This document shows, piece after piece, positions 26,174 to 34,255 of a DNA stretch of 37,769 nucleotides. Source of the DNA: a virus. The stretch spans positions 1 to 37,769 of the IMG/VR virus record IMGVR_UViG_3300032294_003113. The stretch is one strand, 5' to 3'. A model generated the notes under the pieces. The model made no database searches, was not told the DNA's origin, and was given only the letters and a program-made list of their open reading frames with translations. Numbering within the stretch: the stretch's first letter is position 1; every line of letters begins with the position of its first letter. Position numbers and translations under genes: made by a program.

Positions 26174-26348
26174 ATCCTTTTGATATTTTTGATTCGATTG
26201 CAGATAGTTCTTGTTTCAATATTCTCAACTGTTTTTTCATTTCTATTATTTTTTCTGCATCATAAATATGATCTTGTTTAATTAATTTTTCCATCAATTT
26301 AATTAATTTTCTTGCCCGACTATTCTTTGTCATGTTCGTCATAATCAA
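26151..26348 (-). CDS. Small coiled-coil protein, unknown, 65 aa
   Basis: Basic and helical throughout (ARKLIKLMEKLIKQDHIYDA, then EMKKQLRILKQELSAIESKI). The ATG at 26348 gives 65 residues; a second ATG six codons inside (MTKNSRARK) is an equally good start. It overlaps the thyX start by 23 nt, and its own start abuts the preceding stop. I do not recognise a family with a known role, though short proteins of this type are common next to thyX in cyanophages. Confidence 0.6.
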   Translation of the reverse strand: MIMTNMTKNSRARKLIKLMEKLIKQDHIYDAEKIIEMKKQLRILKQELSAIESKISKGFGKNETY

Positions 26349-26540
26349 TTATTCCTCGTCAGATTCGTAGAAAATTTCATCATAATCATATGACATTACT
26401 TGTTTAATTTCCTCATATCCATCTCGAATTGGGGTATCGGAATAAAGTTCTGCCTTTAATGAATTTACCAATATTTCCAAATTTCTAGTAATTAATTTTA
26501 ATCGTTCTTTGTCCATCGTTTGAAAACCAATTTTATTCAT
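26349..26540 (-). CDS. Small acidic protein, unknown, 63 aa
   Basis: Starts MNKIGFQTMDKERLKLITRN; the inner ATG at 26516 (MDKERLKLITRNLEILVNSL) is the more likely start by comparison with remembered cyanophage homologues. It ends in a strongly acidic tail (SYDYDEIFYESDEE). No catalytic motif. Directly abuts the next small gene, so probably co-translated with it and thyX. Function unknown. Confidence 0.6.
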   Translation of the reverse strand: MNKIGFQTMDKERLKLITRNLEILVNSLKAELYSDTPIRDGYEEIKQVMSYDYDEIFYESDEE

Positions 26541-26581
26541 AATAACAGAAAATTAGAAGTAAGTCAAGATTTTTTGATATT

Positions 26582-26622
26582 AAAAAACCCCTGAACTTAA
26601 AAAATTTTCCGGGGATTTTTTT
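26582..26622 (-). terminator. Hairpin terminator after the 112-aa gene
   Basis: CCCC (26588-26591) pairs with GGGG (26611-26614), with inner GAA/TTC pairing and A-run/T-run flanks (one bulged A). On the minus strand the stem is followed by TTTTTT. It lies 17 nt beyond the stop of the 26639-26977 gene and before the next start. Confidence 0.65.
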
Positions 26623-26638
26623 GGGAGTTTAGGGGATT

Positions 26639-26977
26639 TTAATCCTCTTTTTTCTTTTGAGGTTTTTTAGAATTCCAAATTCTTGGATTACTTATACCGC
26701 AACCGAATTCAATAGTTTTTAAGTTTTCACGAAACTTATCCCAATACATATCGAAGATATTATTTCTTGCACCTCTTGTTAAATCAAAACATATTTTTTG
26801 ATTTACATGATATTTAACAATATAAGTATCATTTGGAACTTGTTTGTTACACACATCAGAATAGGACCCATTTTCAATAATAATTTCGCAGTTATAGAAT
26901 AATTTACAGTTTTCTTTTTCTACTGGAGTCCAATATTGCTCATCCGTATTACTATCTGGCGCATCTATTGTTGTCAT
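26639..26977 (-). CDS. Conserved cyanophage protein of unknown function, 112 aa
   Basis: Starts MTTIDAPDSNTDEQYWTPVE; the core has GSYSDVCNKQVPNDTYIVKY and FDLTRGARNNIFDMYWDKF, a pattern I remember in short cyanomyovirus hypotheticals of about this size. The C-terminus is lysine-rich (KKPQKKKED). Four or five cysteines but no clear metal-site spacing. Ends 17 nt before a terminator hairpin, so it closes a leftward transcription unit that begins upstream near the glutaredoxin genes. Confidence 0.65.
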   Translation of the reverse strand: MTTIDAPDSNTDEQYWTPVEKENCKLFYNCEIIIENGSYSDVCNKQVPNDTYIVKYHVNQKICFDLTRGARNNIFDMYWDKFRENLKTIEFGCGISNPRIWNSKKPQKKKED

Positions 26978-27008
26978 AATTTACCATTCAAAAAGTGACT
27001 TTTAGAAA

Positions 27009-27617
27009 TTAAGATCTTCCACCCCATTGAATATCGGGATATGCTTCCATTACATTTGCTTGTGTAATATTGTATTTTGTTTCTAATTTTTTATCCTTAA
27101 CTAAGCAGAGAACTTCAGCTTCTAATGGATGAAGTCCTTGTAACAAATTAATAAACATGGTCTCTCTACGCATAGAAGAAAGTCCATCATTTCCACCTTT
27201 TACAAAATTATAGAATTTGGTATATTCTTTACGAATAGAAGATCTTCCTTGATCCTGAGAACCAAGAGAATTACTTCCAATTTCATTCATTTTATTCACA
27301 GCATCGTCAATTTTCTCGGATAAAGTACCTTGAAATGAATGTTGTTCATCTAATCCAGCATAAGGAACTTCTCCAGGAGGAAGTGCTGAAATTATACTCG
27401 AATCAAAATTCCAAATTAAAATTGTTTTAAGTGAAGGAGTAGAATACTTTTGAAGTACTTCAACTTTTTTTACATCACTTTTAAGTTGTGATACTAGATT
27501 TAGAATTTCAAAAATAAAAGGATTTGCTGGAAGTTCTAAAATTTTTTCCGAAGAAGTTTTTTTAGTTGTTCTACGATTTGCGGGTCTTGCACTCTTTGTT
27601 TCGGTCATCATTGCCAT
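27009..27617 (-). CDS. Conserved T4-like phage protein of unknown function (DUF6433-like), 202 aa
   Basis: A basic N-terminus (SARPANRRTTKKTSSEKILE) precedes a helical domain with NPFIFEILNLVSQLKSDVKK, LKTILIWNFDSSIISALPPG and a C-terminal part with METMFINLLQGLHPLEAEV-like sequence. I associate this layout with the T4-like family DUF6433, from memory only. Function unknown. The start could be the first ATG (27617) or the fourth codon (MTETKSARP). Soluble; no signal peptide. Confidence 0.7.
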   Translation of the reverse strand: MAMMTETKSARPANRRTTKKTSSEKILELPANPFIFEILNLVSQLKSDVKKVEVLQKYSTPSLKTILIWNFDSSIISALPPGEVPYAGLDEQHSFQGTLSEKIDDAVNKMNEIGSNSLGSQDQGRSSIRKEYTKFYNFVKGGNDGLSSMRRETMFINLLQGLHPLEAEVLCLVKDKKLETKYNITQANVMEAYPDIQWGGRS

Positions 27618-27648
27618 AAAAATATAAAATTAAAAATTATAGGAATAT

Positions 27649-27882
27649 TTAGTCTTCATCGATGTTGTCTGCATCATCGTCATCAAAATAATCAGGATTA
27701 AAACTAATTGCTAAGACTTCATCTGGTATAATGTTTCCATTTTTGTCATAAAATTCTGGATGAAGTTTGGGTCTATCTTGATAATTCATCATATATTCTC
27801 GAATATTCCAACCAATCGTAACTCCGATTAAAAAGAATAGAATAATTATCGAGGAAATAAAAATTGAACCAGATACTAACAT
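27649..27882 (-). CDS. Small single-pass membrane protein, 77 aa
   Basis: One N-terminal transmembrane segment (about 4-26: SGSIFISSIIILFFLIGVTI) followed by a short basic/aromatic stretch and a very acidic C-terminus (FDDDDADNIDED). Likely in the host inner membrane with the acidic tail in the cytoplasm. Similar small membrane proteins occur beside glutaredoxin genes in cyanophages. Overlaps the upstream gene by 7 nt. Function unknown. Confidence 0.65.
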   Translation of the reverse strand: MLVSGSIFISSIIILFFLIGVTIGWNIREYMMNYQDRPKLHPEFYDKNGNIIPDEVLAISFNPDYFDDDDADNIDED

Positions 27883-28061
27883 TTTTTTCTCCGTGAAGTT
27901 ATAAAAAATTCAAAATGAATATTTACATCCCATTTTGAAAGGGAGAAAATTCTTTTAAAAATAAGATTAAAAAATTTAGACTGCTTTTTTTTACCTCCGT
28001 TCAAGATAAAATCTACACCACGATTTTGATGTATATTACTATTTAGATCTTTATTTGACAA
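27876..28061 (-). CDS. Small basic protein, unknown, 61 aa
   Basis: Starts MSNKDLNSNIHQNRGVDFIL, then a lysine/phenylalanine-rich part (KKKQSKFFNLIFKRIFSLSK). It overlaps the glutaredoxin stop by 11 nt and the next start by 7 nt, the compact packing expected of a real phage gene. No family recognised. Possibly DNA- or membrane-associated given charge and aromatic content, but that is a guess. Confidence 0.5.
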   Translation of the reverse strand: MSNKDLNSNIHQNRGVDFILNGGKKKQSKFFNLIFKRIFSLSKWDVNIHFEFFITSRRKKC

Positions 28062-28290
28062 TTTGTTTTTCTTTTAGAAATTGAATAGATTGAACACATC
28101 CACCTAACTTTTCTCCATCACAGAGTACTTGAGGAAAAGTTGAACCTTCTCCAAACTCCGAATAGAATTGTTCTTTAGTGAAATGTTCATCCAGATTATA
28201 CACGACAAACTTATTTCCTGTCAATTCTAAAATCATTTCAATTTTTTTGCAGAAGGGGCATCCTTCTTTGGAATAAACTACAAAATTCAT
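28051..28290 (-). CDS. grx: Glutaredoxin
   Basis: 79 aa with a thioredoxin fold. Active site CPFC at 11-14 after strand NFVVYSKEG, the cis-proline segment TFPQV near 52-56, and GGCVQSIQFL in the glutathione-binding end. It reduces disulfides with glutathione, most likely supporting ribonucleotide reductase during phage DNA synthesis. Common in cyanomyoviruses. Sits in a run of small leftward genes; overlaps the next gene. Confidence 0.93.
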   Translation of the reverse strand: MNFVVYSKEGCPFCKKIEMILELTGNKFVVYNLDEHFTKEQFYSEFGEGSTFPQVLCDGEKLGGCVQSIQFLKEKQIVK

Positions 28291-28316
28291 ATTTTTTAAG
28301 AATAAGTTAAAGATTT

Positions 28317-28532
28317 TTAGTATTCATCAGAAGATTCTTCTTCCGCTGCAATTTCTACAGAGTTTTCATCTGAAATTGATACTCCGATTTGTTTTAAATA
28401 TTGTACTATACCTTCGAGCAAAAGAATGGTTTTTTGTTTGGTGTTAATTTCTTCATTCAGAGTATTGATTTCAACCTGTAATTGCTTCTGTTGATCAAGT
28501 GCATTTTTTAAATGTTTTTGTTGTTCAGTCAT
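28317..28532 (-). CDS. Small coiled-coil protein, unknown, 71 aa
   Basis: A continuous coiled coil (residues 2-50, QQKHLKNALDQQKQLQVEIN, TLNEEINTKQKTILLLEGIV) with an acidic tail (AAEEESSDEY). Shape suggests a small oligomer; function unknown. Lies 26 nt upstream of the glutaredoxin gene and 40 nt downstream of the accessory region's 214-aa gene, probably the start of the small-gene operon. Confidence 0.6.
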   Translation of the reverse strand: MTEQQKHLKNALDQQKQLQVEINTLNEEINTKQKTILLLEGIVQYLKQIGVSISDENSVEIAAEEESSDEY

Positions 28533-28572
28533 AATATTTTAAATAAAATTATTTCATAATATATATTCTGTT

Positions 28573-29217
28573 TTATTCCTGTTTGAAAATGGCAATAAAT
28601 TCTTCAGGTGAATTAGATTCCTTTGCGAGATCTATCAGTTTTTCTATTAATTCTGGTGGAGGTGGAATAGTATTCACCATAGAAGTCCAGACAAAGATAA
28701 AATCATCATAAGATCCCTGTGTCAAATTATTGAATATATCTGGAATTGAAGTTATCATTAAAGGATAATATGGAAAAATTTGTAGAATATAATCATTTAA
28801 TTCTTTTAAAACTGATGCTCCTGTCCGAAATTTTTTCCAATCTGGTTCTTGAGGTTTTTCATCAGTAGAATTATCTCCATTATCAATTGGATCATAATAT
28901 TGAATATCTGAAATTATACTCGTACTATCCTGATAAATCAATTCATTGATACTAGTATCAACAATTATGAATTTACGAAAATATCTATACCAGGCAATCT
29001 TTTGAGTTCGTGGATCATAATCATAAGTTTCTACAATATTATCTTCAGTATCAATAACATGAGGAGTTGGAATTTGAATTGGACCAATCCAATCAATACT
29101 ACTAAGTTGTTGATCTGTCAATGATTGCAAATTATTCATTATCATTCCACCGGGAAATCTCCATCTATCCGGAAGTTCTTGGGGATACTCTCCTCCAGGT
29201 GGACTATATAAATTCAT
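28573..29217 (-). CDS. Unknown protein, 214 aa, possible tail-fibre accessory
   Basis: Starts MNLYSPPGGEYPQELPDRWR, then SLTDQQLSSIDWIGPIQIP, a Pro/Trp-rich beginning reminiscent of tail-fibre assembly chaperones; the middle is acidic (YYDPIDNGDNSTDEKPQEPD), the end helical. It overlaps the start of the downstream gene's neighbour by 4 nt (ATGA type) with the DUF6165 gene. It sits in the fibre/adhesin region, which makes a chaperone role plausible, but no diagnostic motif is visible. Confidence 0.6.
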   Translation of the reverse strand: MNLYSPPGGEYPQELPDRWRFPGGMIMNNLQSLTDQQLSSIDWIGPIQIPTPHVIDTEDNIVETYDYDPRTQKIAWYRYFRKFIIVDTSINELIYQDSTSIISDIQYYDPIDNGDNSTDEKPQEPDWKKFRTGASVLKELNDYILQIFPYYPLMITSIPDIFNNLTQGSYDDFIFVWTSMVNTIPPPPELIEKLIDLAKESNSPEEFIAIFKQE

Positions 29218-29597
29218 ATTTTCTCTGACTTATGTGAGTATTTATGAAGTTTAATTTCACGATATTCAGAATTTGTTTTTTGGTTAATTCTTTTTTTAAT
29301 CTCTGCTCTTTCATCATTTGTCAGATAAACTTGTCGAGCTAACTGAATAAAATTTTCAGAAAAATCTTTTTGATTTTCGTATTCTCTAATCTCATCTTCA
29401 ATTTTCCAAAGTTTTTGATTTACGAGTAAAAGTTCTGATAATTCATTTTCATGATAAACAGAATTTGATTTTGCTATGCTGATTAATTCAGAAAGTTCTT
29501 TATGTATAAAAGAATTATTTGAATATTGAGACTTGATTTGTAAGATTGTAATCTTATCTAAAAGTTCGCCTACTGATATTGGAATCGTAATGTTCAT
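29214..29597 (-). CDS. DUF6165-family protein, 127 aa
   Basis: The start MNITIPISVGELLDKITILQ and the end with QLARQVYLTNDERAEIKKRI are the two hallmarks of DUF6165, small helical proteins often near glycosyltransferase and surface-polysaccharide genes in bacteria (from memory). I place the start at ATG 29597; an earlier TTG at 29624 would add nine residues not matching the family and would run into the preceding variable gene. Lies just downstream of the DGR target at 29628. Biochemical role unknown. Confidence 0.75.
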   Translation of the reverse strand: MNITIPISVGELLDKITILQIKSQYSNNSFIHKELSELISIAKSNSVYHENELSELLLVNQKLWKIEDEIREYENQKDFSENFIQLARQVYLTNDERAEIKKRINQKTNSEYREIKLHKYSHKSEKI

Positions 29598-29627
29598 AAT
29601 TAAAAAACAAGTAACAAGAAACAAGTA

Positions 29628-30116
29628 TCAATAAGTAACACACCGGAAGGCACGCACGCAGCAGGTGCTCGTCTTATTGTTGCAGTACGTAGTACCATTG
29701 TTAAAGCACAGAAAGCAACCGAGAGTAGCACTAAGCTCCGTAGAAGACCAATAAATGGCGGCGGAGAACGTATCCCACTGAGATCTACAAATATAACCAG
29801 GATTATTTAATTGTGATATTGAAGGAACAAACCAATCAGAAGGATTAAATCCACAATTAGCCAATTGAGATTGCAATCCCGGCCATTCAAAGATGCAACA
29901 TTTATTTCCAACTAATGTTGAATTATATTGCCCTCCAGCCCATTGTGATCCTACTTGAGTACAAGCAGGGGCGACAATCCAAGCAGTACCACCTGCCTTA
30001 CATATAACTCTACTTCCATCAGGTAGTGTGGTTCCTGTGGGACATATAATTGCAAAATAACTCGCACCTTCAGTAGTTCTTAACCACCATTCAGAAGGTC
30101 CTACGGTAACTCCCAT
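29628..30116 (-). CDS. DGR variable protein 1 (C-type-lectin-like / DUF1566-type adhesin)
   Basis: 162 aa, cysteine-rich (13 Cys). After a short distinct N-terminus (MGVTVGPSEWWLRTTEGASY) it shares with the two genes at 35957 and 36523 the sequence CPTGTTLPDGSR, GGTAWIVAPACTQVGSQWAG and DWFVPSISQLNNPGYICR. The end has YWSSTE and VRAFRCVTY, the C-type-lectin fold used by DGR targets. The last 130 coding bases are variable repeat 1; variable residues include I, L, L, F, C, T, Y, C, S and C. No signal peptide, so it fits a virion protein. It is 5.5 kb from the template, in the same orientation, with its own late-promoter motif 27 nt upstream. Confidence 0.9.
   Translation of the reverse strand: MGVTVGPSEWWLRTTEGASYFAIICPTGTTLPDGSRVICKAGGTAWIVAPACTQVGSQWAGGQYNSTLVGNKCCIFEWPGLQSQLANCGFNPSDWFVPSISQLNNPGYICRSQWDTFSAAIYWSSTELSATLGCFLCFNNGTTYCNNKTSTCCVRAFRCVTY
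29643..29772 (-). repeat. DGR variable repeat 1 (VR1)
   Basis: 130 bp, colinear with the template at 35299-35428 without gaps. I count 17 differences, all at template A (coding sense): for example AAT to CTT, AAC to TGC, ACC to GCC. The 3' end GCGTGCGTGCCTTCCGG is identical and acts as the presumed initiation of mutagenic homology. Differences run the whole length, up to the second codon of the repeat's 5' part. Confidence 0.95.
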
Positions 30117-30135
30117 TTATTTTATTTCATACATT

Positions 30136-31119
30136 TTATACATATTTATTCAATTTAAAAGTCTTTTTTTCAGTCTCTTTAAAATTCATTGTTTTTTCTT
30201 GTTTGTTTTCAATATTTTCTATAATTTTTTGACACCAATACTCAATTTCTTCTTCGGTAAACTTTATTCTTTCTTCATTTAGTCTTGTATAAAGAGAACT
30301 GTCATAAGAACATATTCTCATTGGAGAATGATAATAAGGCACATCTCTTTCAATAATATGAAAGTCTTCTGGATACGATACATTTTCTTTACATGTCCCA
30401 GAAATTAAAACAGATGCTTTTTGTCCAACTGCCTTCGCAAAATGCTGTCCACAACTATCACATCCAATAAAATAATCCGCTTCTTGAATGATTCCCATCC
30501 ATTCTCTCATATTTGGATCAGGTTGAGGTTTATAAGAAATTCCATCATGATGTTCATGAGGTCCCATATAAATGATATTATAATTTTTAGAAAGTTCCTT
30601 TACAATTTTTTCATAGAAGTTCTGAGGAAAAGATCTAAAAGAAGGATCAAAAATTCCTACTGGACAGCGATTTGCTGTGCTGCCATATGGTTGAATTACG
30701 ATCGTTTTTTTCTTCTTTTGTAGTTGTTCAACTTCATGAACGATCTGTTGACCCTTAATTATTTCAAATTGAGATAATTTAACATATTTTTTTGATAAAT
30801 TCTCATAATCTTTTGCAGCATTAATTTCTTGATGAAACGCCTGAATTAAATTAATTTCTCCTCGATAATATTCCGGAAGTCGATATGGTTCTGGATTTAT
30901 AATTTTCTCTGCTTTCCAGAAATACTGATCAAAAATTCCTTTTGTTTCCGGATTAAAGGTTCGATTTTGAAGTTCTGGAAATCCCCAAGTTACAAAATCC
31001 CATCCATGAATCATGAAATAGAATTCTTCATTTTTATGTTTTTCTGCAAAATATAAAAGAGCAGGTACAGATGTAAATGCTCTTCCAATTCCTCCATCAA
31101 TTGTAATAATTGTACTCAT
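30136..31119 (-). CDS. GT9-like (GT-B fold) glycosyltransferase
   Basis: 327 aa. The N-terminus (MSTIITIDGGIGRAFTSVPA) and the C-terminal nucleotide-sugar half (TIVIQPYGSTANRCPVGIFD, GCDSCGQHFAKAVGQKASV, LISGT) resemble heptosyltransferase-type GT9 proteins, in which D/G..H..A..G.P.....G forms the donor site. Substrate unknown. Its start overlaps the sulfotransferase stop by 4 nt, so the two are coupled. Likely part of a glycan cassette acting on virion fibres or host surface sugars. The gene's end carries the late promoter motif of the next gene. Confidence 0.65.
   Translation of the reverse strand: MSTIITIDGGIGRAFTSVPALLYFAEKHKNEEFYFMIHGWDFVTWGFPELQNRTFNPETKGIFDQYFWKAEKIINPEPYRLPEYYRGEINLIQAFHQEINAAKDYENLSKKYVKLSQFEIIKGQQIVHEVEQLQKKKKTIVIQPYGSTANRCPVGIFDPSFRSFPQNFYEKIVKELSKNYNIIYMGPHEHHDGISYKPQPDPNMREWMGIIQEADYFIGCDSCGQHFAKAVGQKASVLISGTCKENVSYPEDFHIIERDVPYYHSPMRICSYDSSLYTRLNEERIKFTEEEIEYWCQKIIENIENKQEKTMNFKETEKKTFKLNKYV
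30143..30150 (-). promoter_or_regulatory. Late-promoter motif AATAAATA for DGR target 1
   Basis: Minus-strand AATAAATA, an exact NATAAATA match, 27 nt upstream of the ATG at 30116 and inside the 3' end of the glycosyltransferase gene. Same position relative to the start as at the other two targets. Confidence 0.55.
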
Positions 31120-31934
31120 TTATAAGAAAGCAATGTTTTAACAGAATTTTTAGAATTTTTTTTCCAGAATTCCATACTCGCATTTGAATATTTTTCAATG
31201 ATTTCTGGTGGTAAAATCATTCTAGGTGGATTATATTCCACTTTTCTTTTTACAGTATGTAGATCTTTAAGATTACAAACAATATCGAAAGATTCATTTG
31301 AATATTCAAGATTCTCAAAATCATGTTTATAATAAGGAAGATTCAAAAAATTATAAATTTGTCTTAGAGTATTCTCTGGATTTTTACAAAGATTTTCATA
31401 TTCCACAAGATAAATCATTTCTGGATATGAATAATATCCTTCTTGAAGATTTAACCAATTTGTTGTAATGATACCCTCTTTATTATCCATCAAAGAATCA
31501 CATCTTGAAAAGACATGATGCCTCAAATCTTCTTTAACCAATGTATTTGCGTATAATGAATTCTTTTTAAAAATAATCTCAAATGAATTTAAAATTTCAA
31601 CAATATCTCTTACACAACAAAGAATTTTTGTATCAGGAAAAAGAGTTTTCAATAATGAAATTCTTTTTGTCCATGCACGAGAAGTATCAACAACAATCGG
31701 TTTTTCAATTTCAGAATAAAATCCTTCAAAAATATGTTGAAGAATTGAAATTCTTCTTTTTTCATTTACAATAAAATTACTCTCACATCCAGTTAATAAA
31801 TCAATTGCAGTTGTGCAAAGTCCTTCTACTGGAGATGAGATGTCTGCATAAATGTCTGAATTTTGTCTTAGAATTGCAGACAATAATGTAGACCCAGATC
31901 GAGGTAGACCCGAAATAAAATAATAATTATGCAT
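31116..31934 (-). CDS. Sulfotransferase
   Basis: 272 aa. The PAPS 5'-phosphosulfate loop is SGLPRSGSTLL (8-18), and the 3'-phosphate site is CCVRDIVEILNSF with R109 and S117. The remaining helices and YLVEYENLCKNPENTLRQIY are typical of P-loop sulfotransferases. It would move sulfate from PAPS to a hydroxyl or amine; substrate unknown, perhaps a glycan. The start overlaps the carbamoyltransferase end by 8 nt and its end overlaps the GT9-like gene, so three enzymes are co-translated. Confidence 0.85.
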   Translation of the reverse strand: MHNYYFISGLPRSGSTLLSAILRQNSDIYADISSPVEGLCTTAIDLLTGCESNFIVNEKRRISILQHIFEGFYSEIEKPIVVDTSRAWTKRISLLKTLFPDTKILCCVRDIVEILNSFEIIFKKNSLYANTLVKEDLRHHVFSRCDSLMDNKEGIITTNWLNLQEGYYSYPEMIYLVEYENLCKNPENTLRQIYNFLNLPYYKHDFENLEYSNESFDIVCNLKDLHTVKRKVEYNPPRMILPPEIIEKYSNASMEFWKKNSKNSVKTLLSYK

Positions 31935-33624
31935 AACCAGTTTTTGTTTTACGATCTTTTTTTACAATAAAATTACCAATTACTAGAAAATCCAAATCTA
32001 AATGATTAAATGCATTCACTGCATCTTTTGGCGATTCTATAATTGGTTCACCATTATCATTGAAAGATGTATTTAGAATCACCGGAACTTTAGTAAGTTT
32101 ATAATAACTCTGAAGCAATTGAGTCATTTCTGAATGATATTCTTTGTTTATTGTTTGAATTCTACAAGTGTGATCTACATGAGTAATTGCTGCAATTTCA
32201 TTTCGTTTTTTCTCTTTTACTGTAAAAGAGTATAGCATATAAGGAGAGAAAAAATCTTCTTCAAAATATTCTGACAAATATTCTTCTAATATAATTCCAG
32301 CAAAAGGTCTCCAATACTCACGATGCTTAATTCTAGAATTTAAAATATTCTTATTTTCTTTAGGGGTAGGATTCATTAAAATTGATCTTGATCCAAGTGA
32401 TCTTGCACCAAATTCAGATCGATTTTGAAACCATCCTATAATTTTATTTTGAGAAAGTTGAATTGCAGTGAAATCACATAATTCATCAAAATTATCAAAT
32501 TTTTGATATTCCAATTCTTTTAATTCAGATTCAATCTCATCATTCGAATATTCTTTACCCAGAAGAGAAATATTATAAGGAAGTTCAATTCGTTGTTTAT
32601 TTTGAAATACACCATAACAGGCTGCTCCAAAATGAAGACCAACATCATTTGTGTATGGTGGAATATGAATATTATATTCCTTATTTCTTAGACAAGAATT
32701 ACCTAAAACATTCAGGAATGATCCACCTGCAAGACAAATATTCTCTTCGAGAAAATTCAAGTTTTTGAGTTCTGCAAAATAATCAATTAGAGCATTTTCA
32801 AAATTTTTCTGAAGAATATATGCTTGTTCATCTGCGGTTTTCAATTCAAAATGTTTCTGATATTCGAAAACCACATATGGAAATTCGGAATAAGAAAGAT
32901 CTTTTGATAAGGAGTATTCCTTTAAGAAATTTAAATTCTCGTTCTCACCATAAGCAGAAAGTCCCATGATTTTTCCGTCCCATGTTTCACGATATTTCTC
33001 ATTCATAGGATCAATATTCTTTCTTATTTTTTTACAATAAATTTTATGAGAAGTATCATGATAATAGGAACCAAAATTATTAGTTCCAGAAATACCATTA
33101 AAAAATCTTATATAATTCTTAGACTTATCGAAATAACCAATTAAATTTGTTTCCGCTTGAAGAGAGTTTCTATAATCTGCATCATAAATTAATGAACCTG
33201 CTCCATCTAAAGTAATAAAGCATCCATTTTCAAAATCTGAAGTAAATATAGAAGATGATGCATGTGCTAAATGATGAGAAATAATTTTTAATTTTGAATT
33301 AGGAAAAAGTTTTTGAATCTTTTTCGAAATAATTTTATCATTTAATTGACGATAAAAAACCTCTAAGCACATAGAAGGAATGAGAATTAAATCTATATTT
33401 TCATGAGTTAAATTACCCTCTTTCAAACAATATTCGATCGAAGAAATTGGAAAATTTCCATCATGTTTAATTCTCGTTAATCTCTCTTCAGAAATACTGC
33501 AAATATGTTTTGATTTTATAAAAAGAGTTGCACCTGAATCATGAACCCAAGTTAAATTTTGATGATTATCAAATGATGAATTTGCATTCCAATCAAATGC
33601 ACCATATATTCCAAGAATATTCAT
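31927..33624 (-). CDS. Carbamoyltransferase (NodU/CmcH/TobZ family)
   Basis: 565 aa, the family's length. The N-terminal Kae1-like domain has MNILGIYGAFDW, ISEERLTRIKHDG, SHHLAHASSS (metal-binding histidines at 117-121) and FITLDGAG. The C-terminal YrdC-like domain has GWFQNRSEFGARSLGSRSIL, HREYWRPFAG and PVILNTSFNDNGEPI. It transfers a carbamoyl group from carbamoyl phosphate via carbamoyl-AMP to a hydroxyl, as on Nod factors or antibiotics. In this phage the acceptor is unknown, possibly a sugar made or modified by neighbours. Precedes and overlaps the sulfotransferase. Confidence 0.88.
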   Translation of the reverse strand: MNILGIYGAFDWNANSSFDNHQNLTWVHDSGATLFIKSKHICSISEERLTRIKHDGNFPISSIEYCLKEGNLTHENIDLILIPSMCLEVFYRQLNDKIISKKIQKLFPNSKLKIISHHLAHASSSIFTSDFENGCFITLDGAGSLIYDADYRNSLQAETNLIGYFDKSKNYIRFFNGISGTNNFGSYYHDTSHKIYCKKIRKNIDPMNEKYRETWDGKIMGLSAYGENENLNFLKEYSLSKDLSYSEFPYVVFEYQKHFELKTADEQAYILQKNFENALIDYFAELKNLNFLEENICLAGGSFLNVLGNSCLRNKEYNIHIPPYTNDVGLHFGAACYGVFQNKQRIELPYNISLLGKEYSNDEIESELKELEYQKFDNFDELCDFTAIQLSQNKIIGWFQNRSEFGARSLGSRSILMNPTPKENKNILNSRIKHREYWRPFAGIILEEYLSEYFEEDFFSPYMLYSFTVKEKKRNEIAAITHVDHTCRIQTINKEYHSEMTQLLQSYYKLTKVPVILNTSFNDNGEPIIESPKDAVNAFNHLDLDFLVIGNFIVKKDRKTKTGYA

Positions 33625-33632
33625 ATGAAAAA

Positions 33633-34253
33633 TTATTTTTGTGTTTCTGGAATGGGGAAATTATCTTGTGGTAGAACAACCATATTAAATGATATCGAAA
33701 TTCTTTCATCATCATGAGAATTTGTTTCTACAGAATGTGGAATATAAGAAGGAAAGAGAATAATAGATCCTTCTTCTGGTTCTATTCGCATCATTTCACC
33801 AGTGAATGAGTTCTTTTCTTTTGCCAACTGACATCCGGACCAGAGACGATTCATTCCAGGATTTGAAAGAACAAATTTTCCACTTTTTTCTGGGCATTTG
33901 AGATAAAAAACTCCAGAAAGAACTTCACCATGAACATGTTCAGAATTCATACATTCACGAGAATCATTGAAATTCACCCATGCTTGAGTAAGAAAAATAT
34001 TATTGTCTACGAAATTTAAATCAATGACTGCTTGCATTGCCATTTCACAGACATATTGAAAAAGAGGACGAAGTTCTTGTTCAGATTGAAGTGTAAATGG
34101 AGATTGATATCCTGCAATATTTGATTTTTGAATTCCTTCAGGATTTTTTTCTCTGAAGTTTCTTACACAAGTTAAAAAAGATTCTTTATGTTGTTCGAAA
34201 TCTGGAAATACAGACATCCAGACGGGAATTGAAAAAATTGGGGAAAGTTCCAT
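33633..34253 (-). CDS. 2-oxoglutarate/Fe(II) oxygenase-like protein
   Basis: 206 aa. A double-stranded beta-helix with SEHVHGEVLSGVFYLK (H108-x-E110 or H106 as iron ligands), SGKFVLSNPG, then IILFPSYIPHSVETN (distal H173) and ERISISFN with R184, which would bind 2-oxoglutarate. It matches the phage TIGR02466-type putative hydroxylases that are common in cyanomyoviruses. Target unknown. It begins 2 nt after the reverse transcriptase stop, so it is probably transcribed with the DGR core, and 8 nt before the carbamoyltransferase gene. Confidence 0.8.
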   Translation of the reverse strand: MELSPIFSIPVWMSVFPDFEQHKESFLTCVRNFREKNPEGIQKSNIAGYQSPFTLQSEQELRPLFQYVCEMAMQAVIDLNFVDNNIFLTQAWVNFNDSRECMNSEHVHGEVLSGVFYLKCPEKSGKFVLSNPGMNRLWSGCQLAKEKNSFTGEMMRIEPEEGSIILFPSYIPHSVETNSHDDERISISFNMVVLPQDNFPIPETQK

Positions 34254-34255
34254 AA

